A stretch of DNA of 64,000 nucleotides from Azospirillum soli (GTDB lineage Bacteria > Pseudomonadota > Alphaproteobacteria > Azospirillales > Azospirillaceae): positions 1-64,000 of the forward strand of contig NZ_JAGINQ010000014.1 of assembly GCF_017876165.1 (NCBI RefSeq), written 5' to 3'. Of the stretch, positions 25,693-34,349 are shown in pieces. The notes beneath the pieces are model-generated. The model made no database searches. It had not been told where the DNA came from and saw only the letters and a list, made by a program, of their open reading frames with translations. The translations under genes were made by a program, and so were the position numbers. Position 1 is the first letter of the stretch; each line of letters opens with the position of its first letter.

Positions 25693-27851
25693 GCACGATC
25701 ACGCAAGTTGGCAGCTACGCCAAGTACCTGGGCCTGGTCCGCAACCTGACGGCGGGCCAGCAGAAGGTGGACGACCTGTCGCAACAGCTGACGACCGGCA
25801 AGAAGTCGGTCGATCTCAACGCGTACGGGGCGGAAACGCAGAAGCTCCTGGAGCTTCGCGCGGAACTGGTGAAGCGCGACAACTACGTGCAGCAGATCGA
25901 CACGGCGCTCCCGCGCGTGAAGGCATCGGACGTGGTGCTGGACCAGCTGGAGAAGATGGCGACGGACTGGCAGAGCAACAACCTGATGCCCTTCCAGCCG
26001 GGTCCCCCCAGCATCACCTCGCCCTTCAACGCCAAGCCCGACGCGATGTCGGTGACCGTGGACCCGGACAAGTCCAAACTCACCCAGAACGCGCGCTACA
26101 CGGTGACGGCGGTCCCGTCGCAGAACGGCGAGAACGGAACCTTCGACATCACGGTGAGCGATGGTCTGGGAGGCAAGTCCACGCGCACCCTCAACCTGAA
26201 GACCGTTCCGCCCAACGACGGCGGCGGCTACAACTTCGCGATCACCGGCGGCCCCGGCGAGGGCGCAGTCCTCAACCTGAATTTCGACAAGCTGCAGGCG
26301 GCGTCCTCCAGCAGCTTCACCGTGACCTGGCCACAGGCCGACCAGACGCGCGAACGCGTCGAGGGCGCGTTGCGCGACATCCGCCAGATGCTGAACGAGC
26401 GTTTCGGCGACCGCTACCTCTTCGCCGGTTCCCGCTATTCGACGGAACCGGTGGGCGACCTGCTGGCGCAGAAGCAGACCAGCAAGGTGACCTTCAACGG
26501 CCCGATGACCGAGAAGGACGATTATTACGAGCTGAAGGTCGGCGGCCACATCATCTCGTGCATGAACAACGGCACCAGCCTGGACGTGTTCATCGACGGG
26601 CAAATACCCCAGTCGCCCACGCCGCCCAGCTACACGATCCCCAGCGGCGTCGCCAGCACGGTCAACGTGGCGAGCGCCATCGCGCAGACGATGGCCAGCG
26701 CGATCCAGTTCGGCAACCTGAACCTGCCGATGATCGTGTCGCAGGCCAACGGCATCATCACGATGGTCGGCAACGATCCCGGCAAGCCGTTCGACGTGAC
26801 GGCGCGGGTTCAGAACCGGACGACCATCGAAAACACGGCGAGCACGCCGACGTCCTCGCCTGCAACGCTCCCCTCTATCGATCCCGTGACGCTCCTCCCC
26901 GTACCGGGTACTCCGCAGATCGACAGCTTCTCGCTGAACGGCGTGAACGTGGACATTGGCGACACTTTCGAATTCACGGTCGCCGTGGGCGATCCGGACG
27001 ACCCCTACAATCAGAAACACTACAACGAATATCCGCACGAACCGCGCGACCTGCCGCCCTACCGGGAATACACGGTCCGCTACACGGTGACCGAGAAGGA
27101 CTACAACCCTCCCAACAATGTCATGGACGTGACCCAGGTCGCGGCCAAGCTGCGCGAACAGTTCGGCAAGCTCGATCCGGCTCCGCCGATCACCATCGGC
27201 GGCGTGGGTCCGGCCATCGAGCTGACCAGCACCAACACCCTCGACCCGAACCACCCGACGCGGCAGCAGCTGTTCTCAACCTCGGCGAAGGTGATCAACG
27301 GCAGCATAGAGAACACGGTGACGGTGGCCACCCTGCCGCCGGAAGCCGATCCCATCACCGACATTCCCTATGTGAATCCGCCGGACCTGCCCTTCTACGA
27401 CAACGAGTATCTGACCAAGCGGCAGAACGCGAAGGCCTTCGACAAGGCCGCCGTGACGGCCGACGACGGATTCAGCCTGACCTACGGCGTGACCAGCGAC
27501 GATCGCGCCTTCCAGAAGCTGATCACCGCCTTCCGCATGGCCCGCGTCGCCGCCTCCAACCCCGGCAAGTACGAGGAATACATCGGCAAGTCCCGCGAGC
27601 TGATGGCCCAGGCCAAGGACGAGGTGCGGTCGGTGCACGCGAAGGTGGCCTCCGACCTCTCGACGCTGGAGCAGAAAAGCTCCGCCCACAAGGACGCGAT
27701 GGCCACCGTGACCGAGCGTGTCGCCAAGATCGAGGGCATCGACGAAACCGAAGTGGCCGCCCGCCTGCGCGCCTCCATGAACGCGCTGGAAGCCGCCTAC
27801 ACCGTCGCCGGCCAGACCCAGAAACTGTCCCTGCTGAACTACATCGCGTGA
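25689..27851 (+). CDS. flgL: Flagellar hook-associated protein 3, FlgL, enlarged
   Basis: 720 residues, more than twice the enteric FlgL (317). The flagellin-like N-terminal helix (QVGSYAKYLGLVRNLTAGQQKVDDLSQQLTTGKKS), the segment RERVEGALRDIRQMLNERFGDRYLFAGSRYSTEPV typical of FlgL, and the C-terminal helices (RVAKIEGIDETEVAARLRASMNALEAAYTVAGQTQKLSLLNYI) frame a large insert. The insert contains two stretches (about 275-375 and 410-520, the second with VDIGDTFEFTV) that resemble the repeated modules in the neighbouring FlgE. It starts within the flgK stop (ATGA). A strong terminator follows about 250 bases later. Confidence 0.92.
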   Translation: MSTITQVGSYAKYLGLVRNLTAGQQKVDDLSQQLTTGKKSVDLNAYGAETQKLLELRAELVKRDNYVQQIDTALPRVKASDVVLDQLEKMATDWQSNNLMPFQPGPPSITSPFNAKPDAMSVTVDPDKSKLTQNARYTVTAVPSQNGENGTFDITVSDGLGGKSTRTLNLKTVPPNDGGGYNFAITGGPGEGAVLNLNFDKLQAASSSSFTVTWPQADQTRERVEGALRDIRQMLNERFGDRYLFAGSRYSTEPVGDLLAQKQTSKVTFNGPMTEKDDYYELKVGGHIISCMNNGTSLDVFIDGQIPQSPTPPSYTIPSGVASTVNVASAIAQTMASAIQFGNLNLPMIVSQANGIITMVGNDPGKPFDVTARVQNRTTIENTASTPTSSPATLPSIDPVTLLPVPGTPQIDSFSLNGVNVDIGDTFEFTVAVGDPDDPYNQKHYNEYPHEPRDLPPYREYTVRYTVTEKDYNPPNNVMDVTQVAAKLREQFGKLDPAPPITIGGVGPAIELTSTNTLDPNHPTRQQLFSTSAKVINGSIENTVTVATLPPEADPITDIPYVNPPDLPFYDNEYLTKRQNAKAFDKAAVTADDGFSLTYGVTSDDRAFQKLITAFRMARVAASNPGKYEEYIGKSRELMAQAKDEVRSVHAKVASDLSTLEQKSSAHKDAMATVTERVAKIEGIDETEVAARLRASMNALEAAYTVAGQTQKLSLLNYIA

Positions 27852-27935
27852 CCGTCAAAGCCCTTCTCCCCTCTGTGGGAGAAGAGCTTGCGATGAGGGG
27901 GCGGCCGACAGAACGGAAAACTGTAGCTACACCGA

Positions 27936-28062
27936 CGATTCACCACCAAGACACGAAGACACAAAGAACGTCACAAAGGCCCGCCCACTCCGCGCGCACC
28001 GCAGGCGACGCCGGCGCTCCTTTGTGAAAATCTTCGTGTCTTTGTGTCTTCGTGGTGAATCG
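27936..28062. repeat. Long inverted repeat of the GATTCACCACgAAGACACAAAG type
   Basis: The left arm (27936-27979) and the complement of the right arm (28020-28062) share CGATTCACCAC-AAGACAC, more AAGACAC-type repeats and TCACAAAGG, with a few mismatches, around a GC-rich spacer of about 40 bases. This A+T-richer sequence with AAGACAC/ACACGAAG periodicity recalls a repeat seen between genes in many unrelated bacteria. It is non-coding in all frames. Confidence 0.65.
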
Positions 28063-28106
28063 CGTTCATCCCGACCCTATCAGGAACGGCGACACCCAAA
28101 ACAAAA

Positions 28107-28136
28107 GCGGCGCCCCATTGGGGGCGCCGCTTTTTT
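28107..28136. terminator. Bidirectional intrinsic terminator between flgL and flaF
   Basis: A perfect 10-bp GC stem (28107-28116 with 28121-28130) with an ATTG loop is followed by TTTTTT on the plus strand. On the minus strand the hairpin is followed by TTTTGTTTTG. It therefore serves both converging transcription units, flgEKL and the flaF strand. Confidence 0.9.
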
Positions 28137-28151
28137 AGTTGCGTGTATTCC

Positions 28152-28667
28152 TCAGATCGAAATCCGCAGGCCTTCGCGATGGACCGGCGGCCCATCGGGG
28201 GCGGCGGTGGGCGGAGCGACCGGCGGGCGGGGCATCCCGGCCTGCGCCGGAGCCGCCTGCGGGGCCTGCGCCGGGGCGGCTGCGCCGGCCTGCTGCGCGG
28301 CGAGCAGCGCCTCGCGCTGGGCGGTCAGGCCGCTGGCGACCTGACGGTTGATGCTCACGAGCGTGTCGAGCTTGGTGCCGTCCAGATCGACGAGGCGCGC
28401 GATGGTCTCGCGGTCCACCAGCAGCGACAGGGCGGCGATGTTCGTCCGCACCTCCGGAGGATGCTGACAGTCGTCCTCGGTCATCGCGGCCTGAAAGATC
28501 GTCCAAAGGCGCTGGTTCAACTGCAGGGCCGCCTGCAGGGCTTCGGTGTTGCCCGGGTTGCGGCCGGCGTCGATCAGGCGGCGCGCCGCCTCCGCCAGCG
28601 CCCACGCTTCGACGTCGCGCGGATCGTCCGAGGTCGGCTTGCTTGCGTATTTCGGTGTCGGCTTCAT
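28152..28667 (-). CDS. flaF: Flagellar biosynthesis regulator FlaF
   Basis: 171 residues. Residues 1-120 match FlaF: DPRDVEAWALAEAARRLIDAGRN, LQLNQRLWTIFQAAM, VRTNIAALSLLVDRETIARLVD and LVSINRQVASGL. In Caulobacter, FlaF is needed for flagellin translation/export, opposing FlbT. The last 50 residues are an Ala/Pro/Gln-rich extension (PAQAPQAAPAQAGMPRPP) not usual for the family. No flbT or flagellin gene is adjacent. It is convergent with flgL across the shared terminator. Confidence 0.82.
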   Translation of the reverse strand: MKPTPKYASKPTSDDPRDVEAWALAEAARRLIDAGRNPGNTEALQAALQLNQRLWTIFQAAMTEDDCQHPPEVRTNIAALSLLVDRETIARLVDLDGTKLDTLVSINRQVASGLTAQREALLAAQQAGAAAPAQAPQAAPAQAGMPRPPVAPPTAAPDGPPVHREGLRISI

Positions 28668-28775
28668 TCCAAACCCTCGGTGCAGCCCGTCAAACCAGGG
28701 TGCATGTTCGCCACATCCAGGCGTCGCACCCCCTCACTTGGGCAGCGAGGATTGTCGGCGATCCGCCGACTTTTG

Positions 28776-29786
28776 TCAACTTGAGGGACCTATTTCCGAC
28801 GCTTTGCAAGCATTTGCCACAACTTCGTCCCGGCGGCGCGCGACTGGCCGGAGAAGCTCCCGCGCGGCCGCCTCGACCGCGTCCACGGCGATGCCGTCCA
28901 TCAGCCCGCTGGCCGTTGGGCTGGCCTTCTGGCGGGCCAACAGCTCGTCGCGCGGCACGGTGCTGATGACCGCGCGCGCCCGTGTGCCCCAGGGCCCATA
29001 GATCTCCGGGAAGCCCGGCCCGAACAGGCCGAGCGTCGGCGTGCCCGCCGCCGCCGCGATGTGCATCAGGCCGGAGTCGTTGCCGACGTAGAGCGCCGCC
29101 CGCCGCACGCAGGCTGCCGCCGTCAGCGGGTCGGTGCGGCCGGTCAGGTCCACGGCGCGCGCGCCCAGCGCCTCCAGCACCGGACGGGCGCGCTCACGCT
29201 CCGGCCCCGCCGCCAGCACCGCCACGCGGGCTCCCGGCAGCGGGCCGTCGTCGGCCGTCAGGCGTCCGGCCAGTTCGGCGAAGCGCTCCGCCGGCCATTC
29301 CTTGCCCGGCCAGTTGGCGGTCGGCCCGATCGCCAGGAAGGGGCCGATGTCCGGCGGCAGCAGGCGGGCGGCCTCAGCCTCCGCGTCCGCGTCGACCCAC
29401 AGGCGGGGCGAGGGCGCCGCCGCCAGCCCCAGCACCCGGCCGATCTCCTCGACCTTGTGCAGTTCGGGGGCGCGAGCGTGGAAGACGCGGCGCCCGGCCG
29501 GGACCAGACGCCCCACGGCCGAATTGCGCAGATCCACCACGAGGTCCCAGCGCGTGCCGACGCAGGCTCCCCACAGCGCCAGCCAATGCCGGGCGAAGGA
29601 CCGTTTCGGCATGGGAATCAGCCGTTCCAGCCCCGGCACGGCCCGAAACAGCGGCGCCGGCAGCGGTCCGCAGGCGACCGTCAGGGCGGCCCCCGGATAG
29701 CGGTCCACCAGATGGCCTAACAGACCAGTGGACAGCACCGCGTCGCCCAGGCGGTTGGAGGTGATGAACAGGATGCGCAAGCCCAA
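28776..29786 (-). CDS. GT9-family glycosyltransferase (heptosyltransferase-like)
   Basis: 336 residues from a TTG four bases after the lptF stop. ILFITSNRLGDAVLSTGLLGHL is the typical GT9 opening, followed by DLVVDLRNSAVGRLV, the acceptor/donor hinge GPTANWPGKEWPAERFAEL and the nucleotide-sugar site YVGNDSGLMHIAAAAGTPTLGLFGP (NDSGxMHxAxA). GT9 enzymes add heptose or similar sugars to LPS core on the inner face of the membrane. Close coupling to lptF fits LPS assembly. The exact sugar is unknown. Confidence 0.87.
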   Translation of the reverse strand: MGLRILFITSNRLGDAVLSTGLLGHLVDRYPGAALTVACGPLPAPLFRAVPGLERLIPMPKRSFARHWLALWGACVGTRWDLVVDLRNSAVGRLVPAGRRVFHARAPELHKVEEIGRVLGLAAAPSPRLWVDADAEAEAARLLPPDIGPFLAIGPTANWPGKEWPAERFAELAGRLTADDGPLPGARVAVLAAGPERERARPVLEALGARAVDLTGRTDPLTAAACVRRAALYVGNDSGLMHIAAAAGTPTLGLFGPGFPEIYGPWGTRARAVISTVPRDELLARQKASPTASGLMDGIAVDAVEAAARELLRPVARRRDEVVANACKASEIGPSS

Positions 29787-29790
29787 GCCC

Positions 29791-30909
29791 CTACCCCGCC
29801 GCCGTCTCGGCGGAGCCAGCGCGCCGGCGCAGGCCGCGCCCCATGATCCACACCGCCGGCACCAGCGCCAGCACCGGCAGCAGGTACATCAACGGCACGA
29901 AGCCCAGCATCTTCGACGCCAGACTGGTCAGGCCCAGCACCGCCGATTGCAGCACCATCACCAGCAGCACGGCCGTGGTCACGCGCACCGTCTGGCCGCG
30001 CCGGTTGAACTCGCCCGACAGCAGGCTGGCCAGCGCCACCATCGTGTAGGCCAGCGCCAGCAGCGGCGAGGACAGCCGGTGGTGCAGCTCCGCGATCAGG
30101 TCGCGCACGATCTTCTCGTTCCCGGCCACCGGTTCCGGCGGGTTCAGCAGTTCGGAGGTGGAGCGTTCCCGCGCGTCCGGCCAGCGTTCGCCGGGGGCGT
30201 TGGTCAGCACCTTCAGGTCCACGGCGTAGCGTTCGAAGAACAGCTGCGACAGCCGGTTGGTCTTGCGGTCCAGCTCCTGCCGGTTGCCGTTGTAGACGAC
30301 GAAGCGCGCCCCCTCCGGCCCGGTCAGCATCACCGCGCGCTCGCCCATGATCGTCACCGGCTTTTCCGCCACGCGGCCGTCGTGGATGACCACGTTGTGC
30401 AGGTTGCCCTCGGAATCGCGCTCGCGCAGGAAGACGCTGAATCGCTCGCCCACGTCGTTGAACACGCCCTCGCGCAGGAACAGCTGCGAATAGTCGTTGC
30501 GCACGGCGTATTCCATGCGCACCAGCTCCTGGTGGGCGGCGGGCGTGATCCACAGGTTCAGGGCGTAGACGACGACCGTCACCCCGAAGGCCAGCACCAT
30601 CGCCGGCTTGGCCAGCGAGAAGGGGCCGACGCCGGCGGCGCGCATCACCACCAGCTCGCTGTCCGTGGCCAGCCGGTTGTAGGTGAACAGCACCGCCCCC
30701 ACGAGCGCGAGCGGCAGCACGATGCCGAGGAAGGTCGGCACCGTCAGCAGCAGAAGCCACAGGAACATCCGCATCGGCGCGCCGGCTTCCACCACGATCT
30801 CGATCAGGCGCAGCGACTGGCTCAGCCAGATCGTCAGCGTCAGACCGGCGGTGGAATACAGCGTCGCGACCAGCAGGTTGCGGAAGAGATACCGTTGCAG
30901 TCGATTCAT
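29791..30909 (-). CDS. lptF: LPS export system permease LptF
   Basis: 372 residues from MNRLQRYLFRNLL. YjgP/YjgQ family: three N-terminal membrane helices with LTIWLSQSLRLIEIVVE and LPLALVGAVLFTYNRLATDSELVVMRAAGVG, a periplasmic beta-jellyroll of about 160 residues (NDYSQLFLREGVFNDVGERFSVFLRE...), and three C-terminal helices ending LALVPAVWIMGRGLRRR. With LptG and LptB it extracts LPS from the inner membrane. The usual partner lptG is not next to it; a GT9 gene follows instead. Confidence 0.9.
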   Translation of the reverse strand: MNRLQRYLFRNLLVATLYSTAGLTLTIWLSQSLRLIEIVVEAGAPMRMFLWLLLLTVPTFLGIVLPLALVGAVLFTYNRLATDSELVVMRAAGVGPFSLAKPAMVLAFGVTVVVYALNLWITPAAHQELVRMEYAVRNDYSQLFLREGVFNDVGERFSVFLRERDSEGNLHNVVIHDGRVAEKPVTIMGERAVMLTGPEGARFVVYNGNRQELDRKTNRLSQLFFERYAVDLKVLTNAPGERWPDARERSTSELLNPPEPVAGNEKIVRDLIAELHHRLSSPLLALAYTMVALASLLSGEFNRRGQTVRVTTAVLLVMVLQSAVLGLTSLASKMLGFVPLMYLLPVLALVPAVWIMGRGLRRRAGSAETAAG

Positions 30910-31152
30910 GAGCGTGCGTCGCGGGAAATCCGGCGTGAAGCTGACGGGGAGAGAGGCGTGGGTCAAGTGCTGATCTGGCAGGATGCCGGAATGCCGCGAT
31001 TCCGCACCCGTCCGCCGGCACATAAAACGAAAGTCATATATCTCTAAGGGTGCATGACGAACAGCCGCATTATATGTGTGGTTGTTTTAAAGTAGAATAT
31101 CAGTCAAAACCAACGTGGCGCCCACCCTTCGACCGGCGCCCGGGAGTGTTGG

Positions 31153-31398
31153 ATGCTGGATCTCGTGGCCGTACGACGGGCGATCGAGGATGTGGAGCGG
31201 GCTGCCACCGCCGCCGCACTGGCGAACCGCCCCAGCGTGGCGACGGCGACCGGCGACACGCTGGCCCGGCTCTACAGCGTCTACGCCCAGGGCATGCTCC
31301 AGGCCAACGGCATCCAGGTGGATCTCGACGATCTGTGCGCCCAGTGCTGCCGCGACTGCCCGGACGGGCGTTGCGTGCGCGAAGGAACGCTTTCCTGA
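31153..31398 (+). CDS. Small hypothetical protein with a C-terminal Cys cluster, 81 aa
   Basis: The ATG follows GGGAG by six bases. 81 residues: a helical N-terminal part (LDLVAVRRAIEDVERAATAAALA) and a C-terminal CAQCCRDCPDGRC (CxxCCxxCxxxxC) that could bind zinc or another metal. No family was recognised. It lies just upstream of a GT2 gene in the same direction, 69 bases away. Confidence 0.5.
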   Translation: MLDLVAVRRAIEDVERAATAAALANRPSVATATGDTLARLYSVYAQGMLQANGIQVDLDDLCAQCCRDCPDGRCVREGTLS

Positions 31399-31467
31399 TT
31401 CCCATTTGACGGCGGCACCTTAAGATGGCCGCCCTGTCCAGGGATGCGCCCTCGCGAAGGAGGTTCC

Positions 31468-32241
31468 ATGGCCGACCGGCCGCTCGTCAGCATCATCACG
31501 CCCAGTTGGGGGCGCGAGGACTTCCTGCCGCTGTGCCACGCCCGCGTGACCGCCCAGACCTACCCGGAGATTGAGTGGCTGGTCTTCGACGACAGCCCGC
31601 GCCCGTCGCCCCATCTCCAGCCGCTCGCCGGCCCGCGCCTGAAGTATTTCTACTCGGCCAGCCGCTACGCCATCGGCGAGAAGCGCAACATCCTGGCCGA
31701 ACACGCGAAGGGTGAGATCATCGTCCATTTCGACGACGACGATTTCTACGCGCCGACTTACGTGGAGCGTCTCGTCGGCTGGCTGGAGCGGGGATTTGAT
31801 GGCCGGGGCTTCGACGCGGTGAAGCTGTCGGGCTGGTTCCTGTTCAGCGCGCTGCACGGGACTTTCGGCTATTGGGACACGGCGCGCGGCGGCGCACACC
31901 ATCGCTGGGGCCGCACGACCCGCGCCTACGTCGATGCCCCCGACACGCCGCCGGCCGACGACAACCTGACCGGCTACGGCTTTTCCTACGCCTATCGCCG
32001 GTCCGTGTGGGAGGCGGTACGCTTCCCGACCGTCAACGCCTGCGAGGACGCCCCCTTCATGAAGGCCGCGCGCGAGCGTTTCCGCTTTGCCGCCTTCCCG
32101 GACGCCGAGGGGCTGTGCCTGCACACGCTGCACGCCCGCAGCACCAGCCTGTGCCTGCCCCAATACGAACTGCCCCCGGTTCTGCTGGAACGCCTGTTCG
32201 GCCCGGATGTGGCGCCGTACGTGGCAACGCAGACGCCCTGA
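31468..32241 (+). CDS. GT2-family glycosyltransferase
   Basis: 257 residues from MADRPLVSIITPSWGREDF; AAGGAGG stands five bases before this ATG, so the in-frame ATG at 31444 is rejected. A GT-A fold: LVSIITPSWGR at the N-terminus, EIEWLVFDDSP, AIGEKRNILAEHAKGEIIVHFDDDDFYAP with the DxD-type metal/nucleotide-sugar site, and GYGFSYAYRRSVWEAVRFP. It is soluble and probably adds a sugar to a glycan or protein; the acceptor is unknown. It ends six bases from the convergent hybrid kinase. Confidence 0.85.
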   Translation: MADRPLVSIITPSWGREDFLPLCHARVTAQTYPEIEWLVFDDSPRPSPHLQPLAGPRLKYFYSASRYAIGEKRNILAEHAKGEIIVHFDDDDFYAPTYVERLVGWLERGFDGRGFDAVKLSGWFLFSALHGTFGYWDTARGGAHHRWGRTTRAYVDAPDTPPADDNLTGYGFSYAYRRSVWEAVRFPTVNACEDAPFMKAARERFRFAAFPDAEGLCLHTLHARSTSLCLPQYELPPVLLERLFGPDVAPYVATQTP

Positions 32242-32247
32242 AATCCC

Positions 32248-33870
32248 TCACCCCGCCCGCCTTCCGTTCCGCCTTGCCGGCCGGTTGGCGGGGTTGCAGG
32301 CCAGCACGCAAGCCTGGATGTCTTCGGGCCGGACGGGCTTGCGCAGATAGCCGACGCGGCTGGCGCGGGCGATGCCGTACAGCTCGGCGGACACGTCGCC
32401 GGTGATCAGCCAGGCCGGCGTTTCCTCCCCCACGTCGGCGCGCAGCCGCTCCACCGCCTTCAGGCCACTGCCGTCCCGGCCCAGGTGGTAGTTGGCGATC
32501 AGCAGATCGGGCAACGCCGGCGAGGCATGGACCAGCCGTTCCGCCTCCTCCGCGTTGGTGGCGGTCAGGACGGTGCCGCCGACCTCCTCCAGGAACAGGC
32601 GCAGGGCCAGCGCCACCATCGGGTCGTCCTCGATCACCAGGGCAAGGCATGGACGTCCCGCCACGAGCTTGGCCGCGCACGGCGAAGCCAGAACTTCCGG
32701 CTCGGCCCGCTGGCGGGTGGTCGGCACCGTGATGGAAAAGCGGGAGCCCTTGCCCGGCGTCGAGGCCACCTCGACCGGCGCGCGCATCATCCCGGCGGCC
32801 CGCTGCACGATGGCAAGGCCCAGGCCATAGCCCTGCTCCGGGCTCCGCGCGCTGCCGGGGGCGCGGTAGGCTTCGCGGAAGATCAGGGCCTTCTGCTCCG
32901 CCGGGATGCCGATGCCGGTGTCCACCACGTCGATGCGCAGCCGGTGGTCCAGACGGCGGCAGCCGACCAGGATCCCGCCCCGGTCGGTGTAGCGGATGGC
33001 GTTGGAGATGAAGTTGCGCAGGACGCGCTCCAGCAGCACTGGATCGCCGTAGACCGCCAGGCCGCAGGGCTTCACGCGGAAGGTCAGCCCCTTGTCCCGC
33101 GCCATGATCTCGAACTCGCCGCGCAGCCGTTCCAGCAGGTCGTTGATCGCGATGGGCATGGCCTGCACGGCGCGCTGCCCCGTCTCCAGCTGCGACAGGT
33201 CGAGCAGGGATTCAAACAGCTCCGTCAGTGCCGCCAGGGTCTCGTTCGCCCGGTCCACCACCGGGCGCAGCTGCGCGTCGGTGGTGCGGCGGCTCAGAAC
33301 CTCCAGGAACAGGCGCAGCGCCATCATCGGCTGGCGCAGGTCGTGGCTGGCCATGGCCAGGAAGCGGGATTTGGCGGTGTTGGCGTCTTCCGCCACCTCC
33401 GCCGCCGCGCGCGCGCGCTCCTGCTCCGCCGCGGCGAGCACAAGGGCCGTGGTGTCCGAATGCCGGGCGAGCGCCCGCGCCCGCCCCGGCCCGTTGACGG
33501 CGGAAACATACAGGTCGAACCAGCGCGGCTGCTTCGGCCCGTGGCATGGGTAGGTCATGTGAAAGGACGGCCGCCGCCCCGCCAGCACCGCGCGGATTCC
33601 GGCCGCCGCCTCGGCCGCGTCGGTGTCGCCGGCCTCGGCGGCCCGGTCGCACACCGCCAGATAGTTGGCCCCGATTCCCGCCTTCGAATCGGCCCAGCCG
33701 TTGTCGCGGGCGAAATCCCGCCAAGAACGGTTGGCGCGGATGATCGTCCCGTCTTCGCTTAAGACGGCGATGCTGTCCTGAAAGACGTCAAGCAGGTAGA
33801 CGGCATGACGCTCCCGCGCGCGGCCGACGATGTCCTTCAGTTTTGGCACAAGCCATCCGCGTGGATCCAT
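32248..33870 (-). CDS. Hybrid sensor kinase (PAS-HisKA-HATPase-REC) with a degenerate receiver
   Basis: 540 residues from MDPRGWLVPK. PAS-like domain (about 25-135), HisKA with His176 in LAMASHDLRQPMMALRLFLEVL, HATPase_c with N290 in NFISNAIRYT, G1 DTGIGIP and G2 GYGLGLAI, and a C-terminal receiver starting CLALVIEDDPMVALALRLFLEEV. The position of the phospho-acceptor Asp reads LLIANYHLGRDG, i.e. Asn460 (codon AAC), although the acidic pair and the Lys of YLRKPVR remain. No membrane helix, so it is cytoplasmic. The HDLRQP H-box type is known from NodV/TodS-like and RpfC-like kinases. AAAGG precedes the ATG. No cognate regulator is adjacent. Confidence 0.88.
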   Translation of the reverse strand: MDPRGWLVPKLKDIVGRARERHAVYLLDVFQDSIAVLSEDGTIIRANRSWRDFARDNGWADSKAGIGANYLAVCDRAAEAGDTDAAEAAAGIRAVLAGRRPSFHMTYPCHGPKQPRWFDLYVSAVNGPGRARALARHSDTTALVLAAAEQERARAAAEVAEDANTAKSRFLAMASHDLRQPMMALRLFLEVLSRRTTDAQLRPVVDRANETLAALTELFESLLDLSQLETGQRAVQAMPIAINDLLERLRGEFEIMARDKGLTFRVKPCGLAVYGDPVLLERVLRNFISNAIRYTDRGGILVGCRRLDHRLRIDVVDTGIGIPAEQKALIFREAYRAPGSARSPEQGYGLGLAIVQRAAGMMRAPVEVASTPGKGSRFSITVPTTRQRAEPEVLASPCAAKLVAGRPCLALVIEDDPMVALALRLFLEEVGGTVLTATNAEEAERLVHASPALPDLLIANYHLGRDGSGLKAVERLRADVGEETPAWLITGDVSAELYGIARASRVGYLRKPVRPEDIQACVLACNPANRPARRNGRRAG

Positions 33871-34001
33871 GGCCTTTCTTTTTGTTTGTGTACTGGCGAA
33901 TGCCCCCGTATGCCCATGAAGGCTCTCACCTGCGGTGTTCAACCGCAAGTGTCCTTCCGGATCCTTATCCTCATCTTTCGAAAGGGGAGTCGCGTTTTCC
34001 C

Positions 34002-34043
34002 GGCTCAGACCTGCCGGTTCAAATCTGCCAGCTCAGACTTGCA
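34002..34043. repeat. Three tandem imperfect 14-bp repeats
   Basis: Units GGCTCAGACCTGCC, GGTTCAAATCTGCC and AGCTCAGACTTGCA follow one another without spacers. The unit length is not a codon multiple. It could be a small regulator-binding array about 130 bases upstream of the hybrid kinase, or simple tandem slippage. Confidence 0.5.
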
Positions 34044-34275
34044 CATCAAGGAACATGCCGCGGCGATAGTTGCGCGGCAGCATCAGGATGCCGTTGACCA
34101 GCAGGCTCGCCAGTTCACGGACCGTAGGGATGCGCTGGCGCCCGCCGCCGACTGCCTCGGCCCGCCCGCGCACGCCAATCGGGCCGGACGGCGCGACGCG
34201 CCGGCCGCCGAGATCGGAGCGGATCGGTTCGTTGGAGCGTTCGCCGGTGCGTCGGGTTTCAACCATGGCTTTCAT
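34033..34275 (-). CDS. Doubtful small ORF, 80 aa
   Basis: An 80-codon ORF ending VRELASLLVNGILMLPRNYRRGMFLDVQV, which reads like a natural C-terminus. The N-terminal half is Arg/Gly-rich and there is no Shine-Dalgarno sequence before the ATG. It has no recognised family. It overlaps the tandem repeat at its 3' end. It could equally be chance. Confidence 0.3.
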   Translation of the reverse strand: MKAMVETRRTGERSNEPIRSDLGGRRVAPSGPIGVRGRAEAVGGGRQRIPTVRELASLLVNGILMLPRNYRRGMFLDVQV

Positions 34276-34349
34276 TTACCATAAACGCGGGCTATCGGCA
34301 ACAGTCGCCCTCAATCGTCGCCCGCCGCCTTGCGCCGGCTTGACCGGAG

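Larger units (their letters stand above)
27852..28151. other. Intergenic region between flgL and flaF
   Basis: 300 bases without a gene between converging flagellar genes. It holds a small palindrome with CTTCTCCC/GGGAGAAG arms just after flgL, a long inverted repeat at 27936-28062, and a bidirectional terminator at 28107-28136, all described separately. Confidence 0.6.

Noticed and set aside
34000..34045. GGTTCAAATC resembling a tRNA T-loop
   Set aside because: No acceptor stem, anticodon arm or D-arm could be drawn; the words belong to the 14-bp tandem repeat.
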